NCBI GenBank assembly: GCA_002794785.1
Contig: NBBA01000005.1
Coordinates: 1,612,001 to 1,676,000 of the forward strand
Length of the DNA stretch: 64,000 nucleotides
Source: Coniferiporia sulphurascens
Lineage: Eukaryota; Basidiomycota; Agaricomycetes; Hymenochaetales; Hymenochaetaceae
Direction of reading: 5' to 3'
Shown here: positions 47,750-59,594 of the stretch, piece by piece
Position numbering within the stretch: position 1 is the first letter of the stretch
Layout: each line of letters opens with the position of its first letter
Notes under the pieces: model-generated
The model's database searches: none
What the model saw: the letters and a program-made list of their open reading frames with translations, nothing else
Told to the model about the DNA's origin: nothing
Made by a program: the position numbers and the translations under genes

Positions 47750-50700
47750 ATGACAAAGACCACACTGAACGAGTCCCCAGGCTTTGGCTCGACAGAGGTC
47801 TCGCAGAGCCAACCCCACCCGCTATGGGCGCCCCTAGACCCCACGAACACACCCACACACGCACTGCTTGGCGCAATTAATGTCAAGTATGCACCCGTGC
47901 CGCCTTTATCGAAGTACGAGGACCTCTGGCGCTTCTCCACAACACAAATCGCCGACTTCTGGAGCTCCGTGTGGGACGCGGTAGAGGTCGTCGGCGAAAA
48001 GGGCACGCACGTGGTGGACGAGACGCGCACACCAGCAGATAACCCAGAGTGGTTCTCTAATGCACGATTGAATTGGGCGGAGAACATGTTGCTGAAGAAG
48101 TGGAGGGAGGGCGGGGAAGGCGCGAGAGTTGCGCTTGTACAAGCTGGTGAGCTTACCCCGCTCATTTCGTTCCTGGGCTATATATTCCGAGAATCTTCGC
48201 ACTTATCAGCAACCTTGTGCGGTTCCTTACTTTTCAACTGTTCCTAATCGTTCTCAACCCTATTCAAAATAGTCGAGCCGCTCATTGGCGAGAGATTTGA
48301 TCCTGCGGCCTTGAGACGCGTAACGTACACAGAACTGTATGCGCTTGTCGCAGACCTTGTGTCCGCCCTGCTCGAACTTGGGCTTCAGCCTGGTGATAGA
48401 GTTGGATCTTACTGCTCTAACTGTATCGTGGGTCACCATCATAGTTCATTAACGTAACTCTCAAGTCCGTACCCCAGGAGAATGTTGCTGCCTGCCTGGC
48501 CACTACCGCAATTGGTGAGACTCAATCAGTTGCGCCATCGGGTGTTCCAAAGTATTAAAGAAGTCTCTGACCGCCCTAAAACCCAGGTTGTATCTGGGTT
48601 AGTGCCGCAGCTGACTTTGGGCCCGAAGGCGTTCTCGAACGGTAAGATCTTCGAGCAATATGAGCAAAATTGGTAGTACAATTTGCACCTGACAGGTTTG
48701 AACAAGTGAAGCCGAAGGTCGTATTCAGTGTTAATGGGGTCGTGTGAGTATATGCATTCCGACTCTTTTTCTTTTTTCCTCCTATCTTCACCCTGGATTT
48801 CACTGAGCGCAACCGCTTCCCCAGCTACAATGGCAAAGTACACCCGCATCTTTCCAAATTGTCAGAGCTTCTTTCTGGGATGGCCTCTCGTTCTTGTAGC
48901 CCGCAAAAGGTAGTCGTTATTGACGCCATCAACATACCTTCAGATGGCTGGAACAGTCACTGGGAGCGATGGAATGATTTTTTGATTAAGGGAAGAGAGA
49001 AGAAGCTGGGACGGGATCCCCAAGGCGAGATATTATGGAAAAGGCTGGGGTTCAACTGGCCTCTATGGATTCTGTTCAGTTCCGGGACGACAGGTACGTG
49101 CAAGTGTTTCCTTGTCCTGTCCTCCGGAATCTTATTCATACTGGTCTAAACTCAACAGGAAAACCGAAGTACGCCCTGTCCCCCGCTATCTTAATGAAAG
49201 CGATTCGGCAATACCTAATTGTTATTCACAGGCCGATTGTCCATCGTGCTGGAGGCATGCTTCTTCAAGCCCGCAAGGAGTTTGCTATCTGCGGAGACCT
49301 GCGTCCCGAAGACGTATTCTTCTATTACACGACAACGTGAGTACAATCTTTATTACTTTCTACTACTCGCGTTATTCTCATTACTCATTTTGCCAAACTT
49401 CTGTTCCTGACTTAATTAACAACATTATTGGTCTCGGGAATTTACAATCCGTCTCGCTTGACGGCCGGAACATACTCTATTGCCAAACTTCGCTGGCCGC
49501 TCCAGGGGATGGATGATGTGGAACTTTTTGGTCGCGGGCTTGGCGAGCGGCTGCACGCTCGTACTGTATGACGGAAGCCCGCTCCGCGATCCGTCTTACC
49601 TTTGGAGTCTCGTTGACACGCTAGGAATATCGATTTTTGGGACTAGCGCCAAGTACATCGACCAGCTTTCTGTAAGTCCCTCCTTCAACAAGCCTATTTC
49701 CGTCCTTGGCTTATTGGGGTCAATGCATATTCGCAGAAAGTATACAGGCCTAGAGAGTGTCATAGCCTGGCTACGTTAAAGCAAATATACTCGACCGGTT
49801 CCCCGCTTGCTGCAGTATCATATGATTACGTCTATGAGCACATTCATCCAAACGTACTTTTGGGGTCTATTACGGGTATGTTTATAAAGCGAAATTAACC
49901 CTCGTCGCTTTTTCCGCTAACCACACTATACATGCGTTATCCTCGCAACATCGTTTTGCTTTCCCGGACGCGGTCTCCGGTGTATTAAGGCGGGACGGAC
50001 ATTTGTTCTCTTTTCGCGGGGATGAACACTGCTCTGCCCGTATACAGGGGTGAAATTCAGTGCCGCATGTTGGGAATGGCTATCGAGACACTTGTCCCAG
50101 GCGGGTCGACGTGTATCCCGGGAGAGCCTGGCGAGTTGGTTTGTACTCGCCCGTTCCCCTGCCAGCCTGCAGGCTTCTGGCCACTGCCAGGCTTTCCTGA
50201 CACGAATCCCAGAGATGCCGAAGCAGCGAAAGCCCGGTACGTCGCGGCGTATTTTGCGGAATTTAAAGACGTATGGTGTGAGTACAGAAGCCTCCCACAC
50301 CTTTTTATATCGTTTCCCTCTTCAGGACATATTCATATGAGCGTGCTCTTTGCTTTCTCCTATCGACATAATAATTTATATTTGGTACTAATTTATGTGG
50401 TATCTGCTTCCTTTAATTCATCAGATCATGGCGACCACGTTTTGCTGACTCCCTCCCGGCGCGGAAATGGAGGGGGACTAATCATGCTCGGGCGAAGCGA
50501 CGGTGTGTTGTACGTGCTTTCGCTTATTCTCCGTCATCAGCCGCTCTTATAGTGTAACTATTGATACAATGTCGCGTGTCGTTAGGAATCCTGGAGGCGT
50601 CCGCTTCGGCTCTGCTGAGATCTACGACGTGCTGGACATGTGCTTCAAACCAGGACCTACAACTCCGCCAGAACACGTTGTAGTCGACTGTATTGCTATA

Positions 50701-51176
50701 GGACAGACCATATCGGGGGGAGCGGACGAACGCGTGGTCTTGTTCGTCAAATTGCACGAGGGATATACGTGCACGGAGGAACTACAGAGGCGCATCAAGG
50801 CCGAAATTCGCGCCCGGAGGACTGCGCGTCACGTGCCTGAACGAGTAAGCTGTGCAGAACCCCCGTTCTCCTGGCCGCCCTTTTCGTGACACGTGTTTGC
50901 ATGTTTCCTAGATCCTGCAGGTGACCGACATACCGTACACACTTAACGGAAAGCGGGTCGAAGTCCCCGTAAAGAAGGTGACTACTCATATTAATTGGCT
51001 TTGCCCGCAGCTTTTGGGTCTGCGGGGTGTAGAAAACGTGTTTCTGACATTGTCCCCGTCGCGTGCAGATAGTGAACGGTGCCCCAGTTACGGTGAATCC
51101 TGCAACGCTGAGGAACCCGGAATGCATTGCCGAGTTCGCCATACTTGGGAGCGAACTGCGGGCAGAAGTGGCATGA
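47750..51176 (+). CDS. Acetoacetyl-CoA synthetase
   Basis: Adenylate-forming ligase that activates acetoacetate with ATP and CoA for lipid or sterol synthesis and ketone use. The start MTKTTLNESPGFGSTEVSQS at 47750 leads to the family N-terminus HPLWAPLDP, DETRTPADNPEWFSNARLNW and AENMLL. AMP-binding motifs follow: LGLQPGDRVGSYCSNC, WILFSSGTTGKPKPIVHRAG (split by an intron), TTTGWMMWNFLVAGLASGCT, YSTGSPLAAVSYDYVYEHI, GSITGGTDICSLFAGMNTAL, PVYRGEIQCRMLGMAIE, YHGDHVLLTPSRRGNGGGLI, MLGRSDGVLNPGGVRFGSAE and DIPYTLNGKRVEVPVKKIVN, which includes the catalytic lysine region. It ends ELRAEVA at 51176. About 700 residues and about 14 introns. The motif set is complete. Confidence 0.94.
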
Positions 51177-51734
51177 AGAATTTGACACACAGATCATTAA
51201 TAGATTGAGTTGTGAAGTTTTCCTGGTGTATATCAAACAGTAGCAAACAGGCTGTGCAAAGTGTGTAAGGGACGTTTTAGACACGAATGAAGACCGGAAG
51301 AGGAACCCTCATTGTTCTGGTCGGAGGATCGGCCACGGGCAACATGACTAAGCGCTGACCAAGCAGCACGAGGCTCCTCCGCTGCCAACTGCGTCCTCAC
51401 CGAAGCGTGCCCGCGGCAAATTCGATGCGACGATGCCTCGAGGCCGCAGCCAGACTCTCAGGCAATATCCGTCCCCGCCGAATCAGTCGCACGCAGTGAA
51501 AAATGCAGTCAAATTTTGCGACATACCGTGGTCAATCGCCGGATCAATATTCCGCTCTTCTGAGCCTACAAAAACCCCTCTCATCTCACAATGGCGCCGC
51601 TCTCGGTCAACCGTCACCCCTCCTTCTCACTTGCTTGTTTTCTCCTCTCGAGTAGTGGGGGTCTGCTAGCTTAAGTATAGCCGACTCCGGTGCTTAGCCG
51701 TGTCTCCTTCCCTCCTCTGTCCTCTCCCTCTGTC
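51177..51734. other. Intergenic region upstream of the membrane-protein trio
   Basis: 558 bp with the 3' end of the synthetase gene and the promoter of the next gene. CT-rich sequence just before 51735 fits a fungal leader. No gene is supported. Confidence 0.5.
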
Positions 51735-52946
51735 ATGTCTCCCTCGAACCTCAACATCTTTGGCAGCGGCTCTCCGCGTGCCCGGAGGCTATCGGCGTCC
51801 TCCAGCCTGGTTCCGAAGAAGTCGCGTCTGCCGTCGCTCTTCAACACCATCCGAATAGGAATATACTGTGTGTAGACTCCGTGTCCTCCGCAGTTTGCGC
51901 CTTACTTACCCCTCCTTTTTCTCCGTCCACCCGAACTAGTCGGAATCCTGATTTGCACGGTCATTTGTCTGGCGATTGCGGTACACTTTGAGAATATGCT
52001 GGAGTCTTCGGATTTAAGTACGCATTCCGTTTCGTGTCCATAAGGCATCCTATCTGACTTTGCCCTAGCTCATTTCGTCCCGTTTGCGATATTCGTGTCG
52101 GTTGTGAGCCTCCTGGTCATCGTGGCTCTGTACGTCTTAGTGAAGTCTAAATTTTGAATTACGTTCATCTTTCGCCTTGTTCAGGCTTGTGTCGACCCTG
52201 TTCAAAGGGCGGAACCCCATCTCGACGCGAATAGAGCTCGCTTGTCTGGGCTTGCTGGCGGTCCTTTGGCTGGCGCTCGGCAGCTTCCTTGCGGCATCTG
52301 AAGCAGCGGAGGCGGACGTCGAATGTTTTTCTTCCGATTCCACTTTGGATGATCCGGTCGAGCTCCCCGGGTGTGAGTGTGCTTTTACTCGATTTCACGC
52401 AGGCATACTAAGAATGACCGTCTCTTTCCCAGTCACGACCGATATATACCACTCTCAATATCGAGTGCTAGAAGCGTTTTCAATATTTAATCTTATTTTA
52501 GGTATGCGGATGGTCTGATTGCCAGCACACTCGGACTTTCACACTCACGCTTCTTTCCTAAATTAGTTTTTGGATTCTTGCTGGTCTTATTATTCCTGGC
52601 ACTTCGCCAGCACCGCAAGGGGTACAAGAAGGTCTGGTTATACCCTGTACCCGTCTACCCATGGTTCGGTGGCAGCAGCGGGTCTGGTCCCTACATGCAC
52701 GGCTCGAGCTCACCGAATAAAGGGCTGCCTGCTCCTGTGACTGCAAAGGACGTTCACCGCAAGGGCAGCTCGCGTCGGCCGACAGGTAAGACGGCGGATG
52801 CCGAGAAGGCGAAGCCGGAGTACAGGAAGTCAGCGTTCTGGGTGTGGGTGGACAGGCCCCGGGAGGTGCCTGCTGCGCGCACGCGCGACCGGAGAAAGGG
52901 CGAGGCTTCGGGTTCCAGGAGAACGCCGCACCCGCCTCGAAAATAA
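51735..52946 (+). CDS. Four-helix membrane protein, MARVEL-like (first of three tandem)
   Basis: Starts MSPSNLNIFGSGSPRARRLS at 51735 with a basic, Ser-rich cytosolic N-terminus. Four hydrophobic segments follow: VGILICTVICLAIAVHF, FVPFAIFVSVVSLLVIVALL, ACLGLLAVLWLALGSFLAAS and FSIFNLILVFGFLLVLLFLA. The third carries the LWLALG pattern common in MARVEL and related fungal four-helix proteins. A loop with Cys residues (DVECFSS...LPGC) lies between helices 3 and 4. The long cytosolic tail is Lys/Arg/Gly/Ser-rich (YPVPVYPWFGGSSGSGPYMH, then many basic residues) and ends PPRK at 52946. About 290 residues in five or six exons. A role in membrane organisation is inferred from topology only. Confidence 0.72.
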
Positions 52947-53356
52947 ATTCTAAAAAAGAGAAGAAAAAAAACGAAATGACTGGATGATCTTTATTAGATG
53001 TCGACAGCCGCCGGCGATCTGGATACACGTATTATTGGGGACTCATGTTGAAACGACTATAACGGGCTTATACGCGGAATTATATTGGAATGTACACTAG
53101 AGTATTGTATCTTGGGTTTTGTGTGTACTAGACGAATACACCCTGTGCTTGTAAAGATATTGCCTCCGGGTCACGGACCGAGCACGTGCCGTTCGAATTG
53201 GCGCGTATGAAATATGGTGTTGGTCGATCCTGGGCTGTGACGTACTGAAGTTGCTTCACGTTCAGCACGACCGCCTGCGACGCCCCCCCTTCTTGTCCGC
53301 ACGCCCACGACCCCTTCACGATAATTTTCTAGCCGACTATCTCAGTCCCTCACATC
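52947..53356. other. Intergenic region between membrane-protein genes 1 and 2
   Basis: 410 bp, AT-rich at first. No supported feature apart from flanking UTR and promoter sequence. Confidence 0.5.
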
Positions 53357-54495
53357 ATGTCCACCTACACAGCGAGTCACTTTATCACTGTCCGCCGCTA
53401 CACGTATGGTGCGCTACCCATCTCCTTGGCGTTGGCTCGATCGAGATATTTACGATAAACCATCTCATCCAAGCCACTGTCTTTGTATCGTCGTGTGTCG
53501 TTCTTGGCCTTGCGGCCAATTTTGGGAATCTTTTATTGCCTCACATCGACCGTCAGTAGTGCTTATAGCTCCCCGACCAACGTTGTTGCACTGGCTGACG
53601 GATCCGAGATCATCTCAGGTCCCTTTGTAGTCTTCGCGCTTGTCGTCCCCTCGGTCACTCTAGTCACTTTCCTCGTAATGTACGTCCCGCAGTCGAAGAC
53701 CGCAAGTCACATCTTATCTCACCCCGGCACCGCAGCTCCCAGCGATCCAGACCACTCATCGATCTCATATTACTGTTCATCCTGGACGTTCTATGGCTGT
53801 GTGAGCCCTTCATTCATGTTGAAACTGCTTTGACTTATACATCGCGTCGCGGTAGCAATGGGAGCTTGGTCGACGTGAGTTAACCAATTGCTGTTTGATC
53901 TGATCGGAAATTAATAAACGTATAATGTGCATTTAGGGATATTATCGGCGGTGTTCAATGTTTCTCGCTCGGAGGGACGCAGCCAACAAAGACCGGGACA
54001 AGTGGGCATAACTCTAATTTTCCCGCGTGCCTTTCCGCTAATACCCTCTATAGTGCCCGCCCAAACGTACTGCTATGAAATGAAGGCCATAGAGGCGTTC
54101 TCGTGGGCCAACTTTGGAATCCGTACGTTTGATCAATTCACGTGTTCTGCACAGCCTTGGACTAAGCCCGTGAACGCGCAGTCACCATTGCATTCATTGT
54201 GCTCGTCATCCTCATCAATCGCCTCGCGGCCTACGGGCAGTTCGGTGGCTGGAACGCATCTATGTCCGAAGTGCCCTGGTTCGGACAGCCTGTATACGGC
54301 GGGGGTATGCCATACGGAGGTGCGCATTACGGGCCCTACGGAGGCGGGTATGGGAATCCACAGGCAACATTCGCGGGCAACGGTCAGATGCCATATGTGA
54401 TTCAGCAGGCGCCTGGACATTCCGTTGTCATTCAACCTAACCCGGGAGGGATGCCGACCGTGTCGCAAATTCCAGGCATGGTTACATCTGCTTAA
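53357..54495 (+). CDS. Four-helix membrane protein, MARVEL-like, with Gly/Tyr-rich tail (second of three)
   Basis: Starts MSTYTASHFITVRRYTYG at 53357. Exons supply hydrophobic segments around 53480-53560, FVVFALVVPSVTLVTFLVM (53620-53680), LILLFILDVLWLAMGAW (53760-53875; the LW-LA-GAW pattern matches gene 1 helix 3), and a last helix read from about 54110-54230 that ends VLVILINRLAAYG. Between helices 3 and 4 a small extracellular loop follows the ALLW region, as in fungal MARVEL proteins. The tail has short GGG/GYG repeats (VYGGGMPYGGAHYGPYGGGY) and ends QIPGMVTSA at 54495. Exon borders in 53430-53600 are uncertain because frames change there. About 270 residues. Confidence 0.68.
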
Positions 54496-55019
54496 GGAGC
54501 TTGGACCGGACCGGTCTGGCTGCCGCTTCCGCGGACGTGGAGGATGCGCCCTATAGATGAGTGGAAGGGGCAGTAGGAATGGAAGCAGGGAAGCGGGACG
54601 GCAGCACCTCAGCTGCGAGGTGACAAGCTCACATATTATTAACTTCTAACGAATGCGGACAGCGAGCGCCCATGCGTTCAAACTATTCTACTCACGCCTG
54701 ATGCTGAAATTAACGTATTGCCTCTTTCGGAACTGTTGATTTGTCCCGGAAACATGCTTATAACACGTTCGTATTTAATGCCAAAGCACAAATGCATATT
54801 TGAAGGAGGCCGCTTCACGGACGCCAGCCTCGGCCTCGTGCGAGCTGCATTGTCGATGTAGATAAAGCGCATTGGAACTCAGCCGGATGGGGGAGTAACG
54901 CTGCGCCGCCCGCCATATGCTTTTGTTCCCGCACGCCTGAACCTATTAACTCATATCACGACCCTCTTCTCTTTTCCCTTTGTTCGTCCCGCTTTCCGCT
55001 CTATCGATAGTGCCTCACG
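54496..55019. other. Intergenic region between membrane-protein genes 2 and 3
   Basis: 524 bp with no supported coding sequence. CT-rich just before 55020. Confidence 0.5.
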
Positions 55020-55770
55020 ATGGCGCTCTTCCGGGGACACATCCTCCGCTCGCTGCTCATCGGTGAATGCCTCTCGGGTTATCGTTGCGCACCACAGCAA
55101 TTTCTGAATACATTTTTTGCGATCTGTTTCGGCCAGCGGCGTTGCTCATTTTCTCGGCCCACCGTTTGATTAAGCACATGCCAGAATCGCTGCGTGAGCA
55201 CCTGAGAGAAACTGCACGTTGGGCAGGCGTATGACGACGCCAAATCGCAAATCCTACAGATGTGTTCACCCTCACGCAGACCTCGATCGCGATTATTGCG
55301 TTGGCTACGCTGATGCTGCTGTGAGTGTTACTGACCAGACGGGCGATGCCCTAGGCCAAGAATAGGGCTGATACCGCAACTGCGCCCGCAGAGTGGTGTC
55401 GCACCATCGCCGGCAAGGACAGGTTCTAACGCAGACGCAGGAGGAGCTGCTGCTCCTCGGCGCCTTTGCTCTTTTCTGGCTCTGTACGTTGCTTCCCCTC
55501 CTAGCATGAGTTAATCACGTTTTATCTCTGCGCACAGCGGCGTTCGTTGCCTACCGCGCGTTCGGGCAGCGCAAGGTGCCCGGCGGGCTCGACGCACAGA
55601 TGCCTCCGCTGACTCCAGCTCGGCCGAACGGCGTGGGGGGTGGGCCAAGCCCGCGGGGGGAACTGCGGCAGCGGGTGGGTGTGCAGACAGAGAGACCGGG
55701 ATCCGACCCGGCCTGGCCGTGCTCGGGCGATGCGTTCAGATGTGTGGTCGAGGAGTGGACTTATTACTAG
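55020..55770 (+). CDS. Small multi-pass membrane protein (third of three tandem)
   Basis: Five exons in consistent phase: MALFRGHILRSLLIG, AALLIFSAHRLIKHMPESLR, then VFTLTQTSIAIIALATLMLL, VVSHHRRQGQVLTQTQEELL, LLGAFALFWLSAFVAYRAFG, and a Pro/Gly-rich tail ending VEEWTYY at 55770. Three hydrophobic segments are seen, fewer than in its neighbours, and the FALFWL-SAFVAYRAF end recalls the last helix of small fungal membrane proteins. The second intron can be cut either with a GT donor at 55218 or a GC donor at 55227. Both keep the frame. About 190 residues. No family is assigned. Similarity to the two upstream genes is one of size and topology only. Confidence 0.55.
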
Positions 55771-56147
55771 AGCCGAACAGCGGTGGAGAAGGACTGAGGA
55801 GGACATTGAGCGGAAGTGGGCATGTAAAGTGGAAAATATGTACTGAAGCTGTACGGGTGTTTCGTGTATTATTTTATTTTCTGTTGCAAGTTACACATAC
55901 GGTATTCATTCGTATTGGAATTAAAGCAGCAGGCTACGGGTGGCCGGCGTTTAGCGAGGACCCTGACGGTAGCTTCCCCTCTCGTACATCTGACGACCTG
56001 AGTACTTACTTAGTTCTCGGTCCTCACCGTAGTGACTGCTGCCCGCTCCTTGTCTTCACCCTCCACCTGCACATCCTCGCGCATTCTCCCCTCGTCCCGT
56101 CGCCAGCCTCCATCTTTCGCATCGTATCGTAAACTGCACTATCCGCC
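55771..56147. other. Intergenic region upstream of UBC8
   Basis: 377 bp with the 3' end of the small membrane gene and the UBC8 promoter. The half nearest the UBC8 start is C/T-rich. No gene is supported. Confidence 0.5.
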
Positions 56148-57086
56148 ATGATAAGTTCCCCCTCGCCACTCCCGTCCGGAACAAGTGGCTGATGTCCACT
56201 GCGGTCGTTTCTACAGCACGCCCGGAAAGCGTCGCATCGAGACAGACGTCATGAAGATGTAAGCGTCTATCTCCCTCTCCCTGGCACAGCGTCGTAGCGC
56301 CCACATCGCGTCTCAGCCTTCCTTCCATGTCTGACTATTGACACTGCACCCGCAGGCTCATGTCCGACTATGAGGTTACCCTCGTGAATGACAATATACA
56401 GGAGTTCTATGTGCGCTTCCATGGTCCGGAAGAGAGTGAGCATGCTTTCCGATCAGTCCAAATGGCCTCTTTCTTAGTACCGTACATCGGCAGCACCATT
56501 CGCCGGCGGTGTCTGGAAGATACACGTTGAGCTTCCCGATCAATACCCTTACAAGTCCCCATCTATTGGATTCATGAACAAGATATTCCACCCGAACATA
56601 GACGAACTGTGAGGTCCACACGCCCTTGTACACGTGGGCGAAGTGCTGATTTCTGCCGCAGCAGCGGCTCCGTGTGTCTCGATGTTATCAACCAAACCTG
56701 GTCACCAATGTTTGGTGCGTCCCATAATATCTTGGGCCTCAGTTTGTCCTTGTGCCTGACAAATTCTGCACTGGATCACTAAGACATGATAAACATTTTC
56801 GAGGTGTTCCTTCCGCAGCTCCTTAGATACCCGAACCCGAATGACCCTTTAAATGGAGAGGCCGCATCTCTCCTCATGCGTCACCCGAAAGATTACGATG
56901 CGAAGGTCAAAGGTGTCTAATTTTACCTTCTCCGTCGGGGCCGCAAGCTGAACCGCGTTTCTCCCAGACTACGTACAGCGTTTTGCCACGAAGGAGGCTG
57001 CCGATGCAGCCGATGGCAAGGGCGCAACGGAGGAAGAGGATGAAGACGAAGAGATGAGCGACATCGGCAGTTTCAGCGACGAGTGA
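56148..57086 (+). CDS. UBC8: Ubiquitin-conjugating enzyme E2, Ubc8/UBE2H type
   Basis: E2 enzyme that carries ubiquitin on a cysteine; yeast Ubc8 acts in glucose-induced degradation of gluconeogenic enzymes. Conserved blocks are [94 protein letters not shown] (active Cys in SVCLD), [20 protein letters not shown] and [20 protein letters not shown]. The acidic tail ([19 protein letters not shown]) ends at 57086. The first exon is uncertain. I use the ATG at 56148 with a weak GT donor near 56180, which gives the right phase. About 185 residues in seven exons. All E2 landmarks are present. Confidence 0.92.
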
Positions 57087-57509
57087 GATACGGTTGTCCG
57101 CCGGCCACCCTCGATGAGTCGGACCTTCATTGTTGTATACATTATACCGTCCATTAGGTTCTTTCCTGTGCTCCCAATTCTGGTTTTTTTGTGTGCATTA
57201 CATTGTTTTTTATCATTGTTGATTTTATCCCCTCCCCCATCTTGCTCGTGTCCCAGCACGGCCCGTGTGTACCTCCCGATTGTACTAGTGCTCTCTAACC
57301 CCCTGCTATCTAATATATCGCTGTGTTATCCATGACAATCGTATCCGAGTCCGGCATTAACCCCCACTTCACGGCGTGCATGCCCAGGCCATTGCATTTC
57401 GATCAGGACTAACGATTGGCCCCTATCTCGGGTACCTGTGAGCAAATGGGATCGAAAAAGGAGGGCTGACATGCGGTTCGCAGAACACAACCCTGGTTAT
57501 ATAGATGGG
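57087..57509. other. Convergent intergenic region
   Basis: 423 bp between the 3' ends of UBC8 (+) and the Thoc5-like gene (-). No feature is supported. Confidence 0.5.
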
Positions 57510-58351
57510 CTATGCCGTGGAGGCAGGTATCGTCTGGACCATATCATCGACCTTTTTCTGGACATCCGATGCGGCCTACAGGAAGGGTTAGCTATTAGTT
57601 CGGACAACTTATAACGGCATCCTTGCCTTCATCAAAACGTCAATCTGTGCCTTGACGCTATCCATGGTAGCGACCTTGGCCTTGCTTTGCTTCAGGAGCT
57701 CGTCCTTCTTTTGTGTCAGCTCTTTGCGCTTTTGGTCTAGCCTGTCGAGGAGAAGGGACTAGCTGTTAGGAGCGGGGTTCACAACGTGGAAGTAGAGTCT
57801 GGGACGCACCTCTGCCTTTCTGCTAACTCGAAGCTGAGGCGATTCAGCATGAGCTGGTGTTCATTCTCTCTGACCTCGTCCGTGCGGAGCTCCTCAGGCG
57901 CGAGCTCGAAGAACTCATCTAGAGGGTGAAGTGCAATATCCTGGTAGTTCGACCTGACCGACGAGACACAAAACACACATCAGCCAGGGATACTCCTACT
58001 GTATTACAAAAGAGGCCACACTCACGCAAACTGCCTGCACTTGTCAATCTCGCGCTCAAGGTGGCGCTTCTCGTACTGCAAGTTCTGCAGCCCAAGATGC
58101 GTATGGTCCATCGCCGTGCGCGCATCCCCCGTCGCCTGCTTGTGCGCGCGCGTCGCCGTGTTCGCCGCACGGTTCAGGGCCTTGAGGCGTGCGAAGAGCG
58201 CCGCGGCGCGCACTTGCACGACCGCCGGGTCCGCGTTAAGGTGGTCCGAGCCGACGAGCTTGCTCAGCTGCTCGATGACGCTGTCCGGGTTCGGTGGGAC
58301 GGGCAGCGCGTCCTGGTCGCCGTTCTGCTCTGCGGCGTCGACGACGGTCAT
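57510..58351 (-). CDS. THO complex subunit Thoc5-like (Fms-interacting protein family)
   Basis: Part of the THO/TREX mRNA export machinery in other eukaryotes. The start MTVVDAAEQNGDQDALPVPP at 58351 is followed by VIEQLSKLVGSDHLNADPAV, RAAALFARLKALNRAANTAT and MDHTHLGLQNLQYEKRHLE, then REIDKCRQF. After an intron comes NYQDIALHPLDEFFELAPEE and NEHQLMLNRLSFELAERQRL, which match the conserved Thoc5/FMIP block (Pfam PF09766). The last part is a coiled coil (LTQKKDELLKQSKAKVATMD, KAASDVQKKVDDMVQTI) ending at 57510. About 220 residues. It resembles the short fungal form and lacks the long C-terminus of animal Thoc5. Confidence 0.85.
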
Positions 58352-58965
58352 GGCGGTAAAGAACTATTTGGTGAAGTTAAGGCTGCCTCGCTCAGGCTGA
58401 GGCTGTGCTGCGGCTCAGAGCGGCTCTTGCCGAGACTAGTTCGGCTATTTCCTGCGATACCTGACATAAGCATAGTACGATAAGATAAAAACAGCCCGTT
58501 GTCTATCTACGCATACATGGGCTTTTGGAGAACCCCCTCGCAACTGAGCGGTGGGGGGAACTTGGTGATCGGGGAAGGCTTGCTTCTCGAACGGATCGAA
58601 AAGGTGTCGTTATTTACTAACCTGGCTATTCGTTGTACACAGATACATTGGTGGACTCTGACAATTTGTCTCATAATAGTTCGGAATATTAATGCGATAC
58701 ACTTCACCCCCCCTCCCTCCTCAGTTTATAACACGTGAACATGCATCTCAAGATTGGCTAGTCCTCGTGAGCTGCTACTAGCATGCGTCTTGCTACGACG
58801 CGATCAACCCGACACAATGCGACACGTATGCGGCGACTATCGTTCTTATCTCGCCATGATCACACAGCATATACAGGGATCCAGCATTGTTATAAAGCTC
58901 AGCTCCTAGTTAGTGTACATAACGTTCCGTTTATATATATGCGCAGTTCAGAGGGGGCGAGACGT
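58352..58965. other. Intergenic region, Thoc5-like promoter / CipC 3' end
   Basis: 614 bp between two minus-strand genes. No exon, RNA gene or repeat is supported. A CT-rich stretch lies near 58705-58725. Confidence 0.5.
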
Positions 58966-59594
58966 TCAGTAGTCCTGAGCAAGCTGCTCCTCGGCCAACT
59001 TCTTCGCGTGGTGCTTCGCCTTCTCCCTGTCAATGAAGTCGAGCTGGAACGGAGACATCATCAGTGCTATTTCGCAACGGATGACCCGTAATTACTCACG
59101 CCCTTGGTCTCGACCTCGCGGTCGACGAAGGCGCCGACAAAGCCAGCACTGTAAGGACACATAGTAAGACAAGGGACGAGAAATCAGTTTATAGGAGACA
59201 CACAGGAGCTCCTTTGCTTTGGCGTGCGAGTCGGGGTTGCCGTTGGCAGCGCAGTGGTCCTCGTATGCCTTGGCGGCCTCGAAGGCTAGGTTGCACACAG
59301 AATCAATCAATGGTTTGATATCCGACGGTAATCAACTCACCAGCGGCACCGCCGAGAAGCTCGTGGCTGAGGTGCGCCTCATGGGGCGGGGCGTTGTTGT
59401 ACCTGAGGGACAATGGGGTGAATATATGCGCATACAGTGACGCTGGGCGTACTTACTGAAGGCGGAGGGGAGAGAGAAGGGAAGCGGTAGATCAGCGTCG
59501 ATCCCCAACAGACGCGCGACTAGGCGCCTTCGGTATGTGTACGTACCTGGTCGTAGCTCTGCGCTACATCGGAGTCGCTGTCGAACCAACCCAT
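58966..59594 (-). CDS. CipC-like protein (DUF3759)
   Basis: Small stress- and antibiotic-induced fungal protein of unknown biochemical role. The start MGWFDSDSDVAQSYDQ at 59594 carries the MGWFDxDS N-terminus typical of the family. Then YNNAPPHEAHLSHELLGGAA, AFEAAKAYEDHCAANGNPDS, HAKAKELLAGFVGAFVDREV, ETKGLDFIDREKAKHHAKKL and AEEQLAQDY to the stop at 58966. The helical, Ala/His/Lys-rich make-up and length (about 110 residues) fit CipC/DUF3759 proteins. The first exon-exon border does not close cleanly in phase by eye. A microexon or alternative site in 59410-59546 may explain it. Confidence 0.82.

Noticed and set aside
51735..55770. Polycistronic or toxin-like cluster explanation for the three membrane proteins
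   Set aside because: Each gene has its own introns and 400-500 bp spacing, as ordinary separate fungal genes do. Nothing suggests a toxin or a shared transcript.
58041..58400. 119-codon plus-strand ORF
   Set aside because: Antisense shadow of the first Thoc5-like exon, whose minus-strand reading matches a known family.
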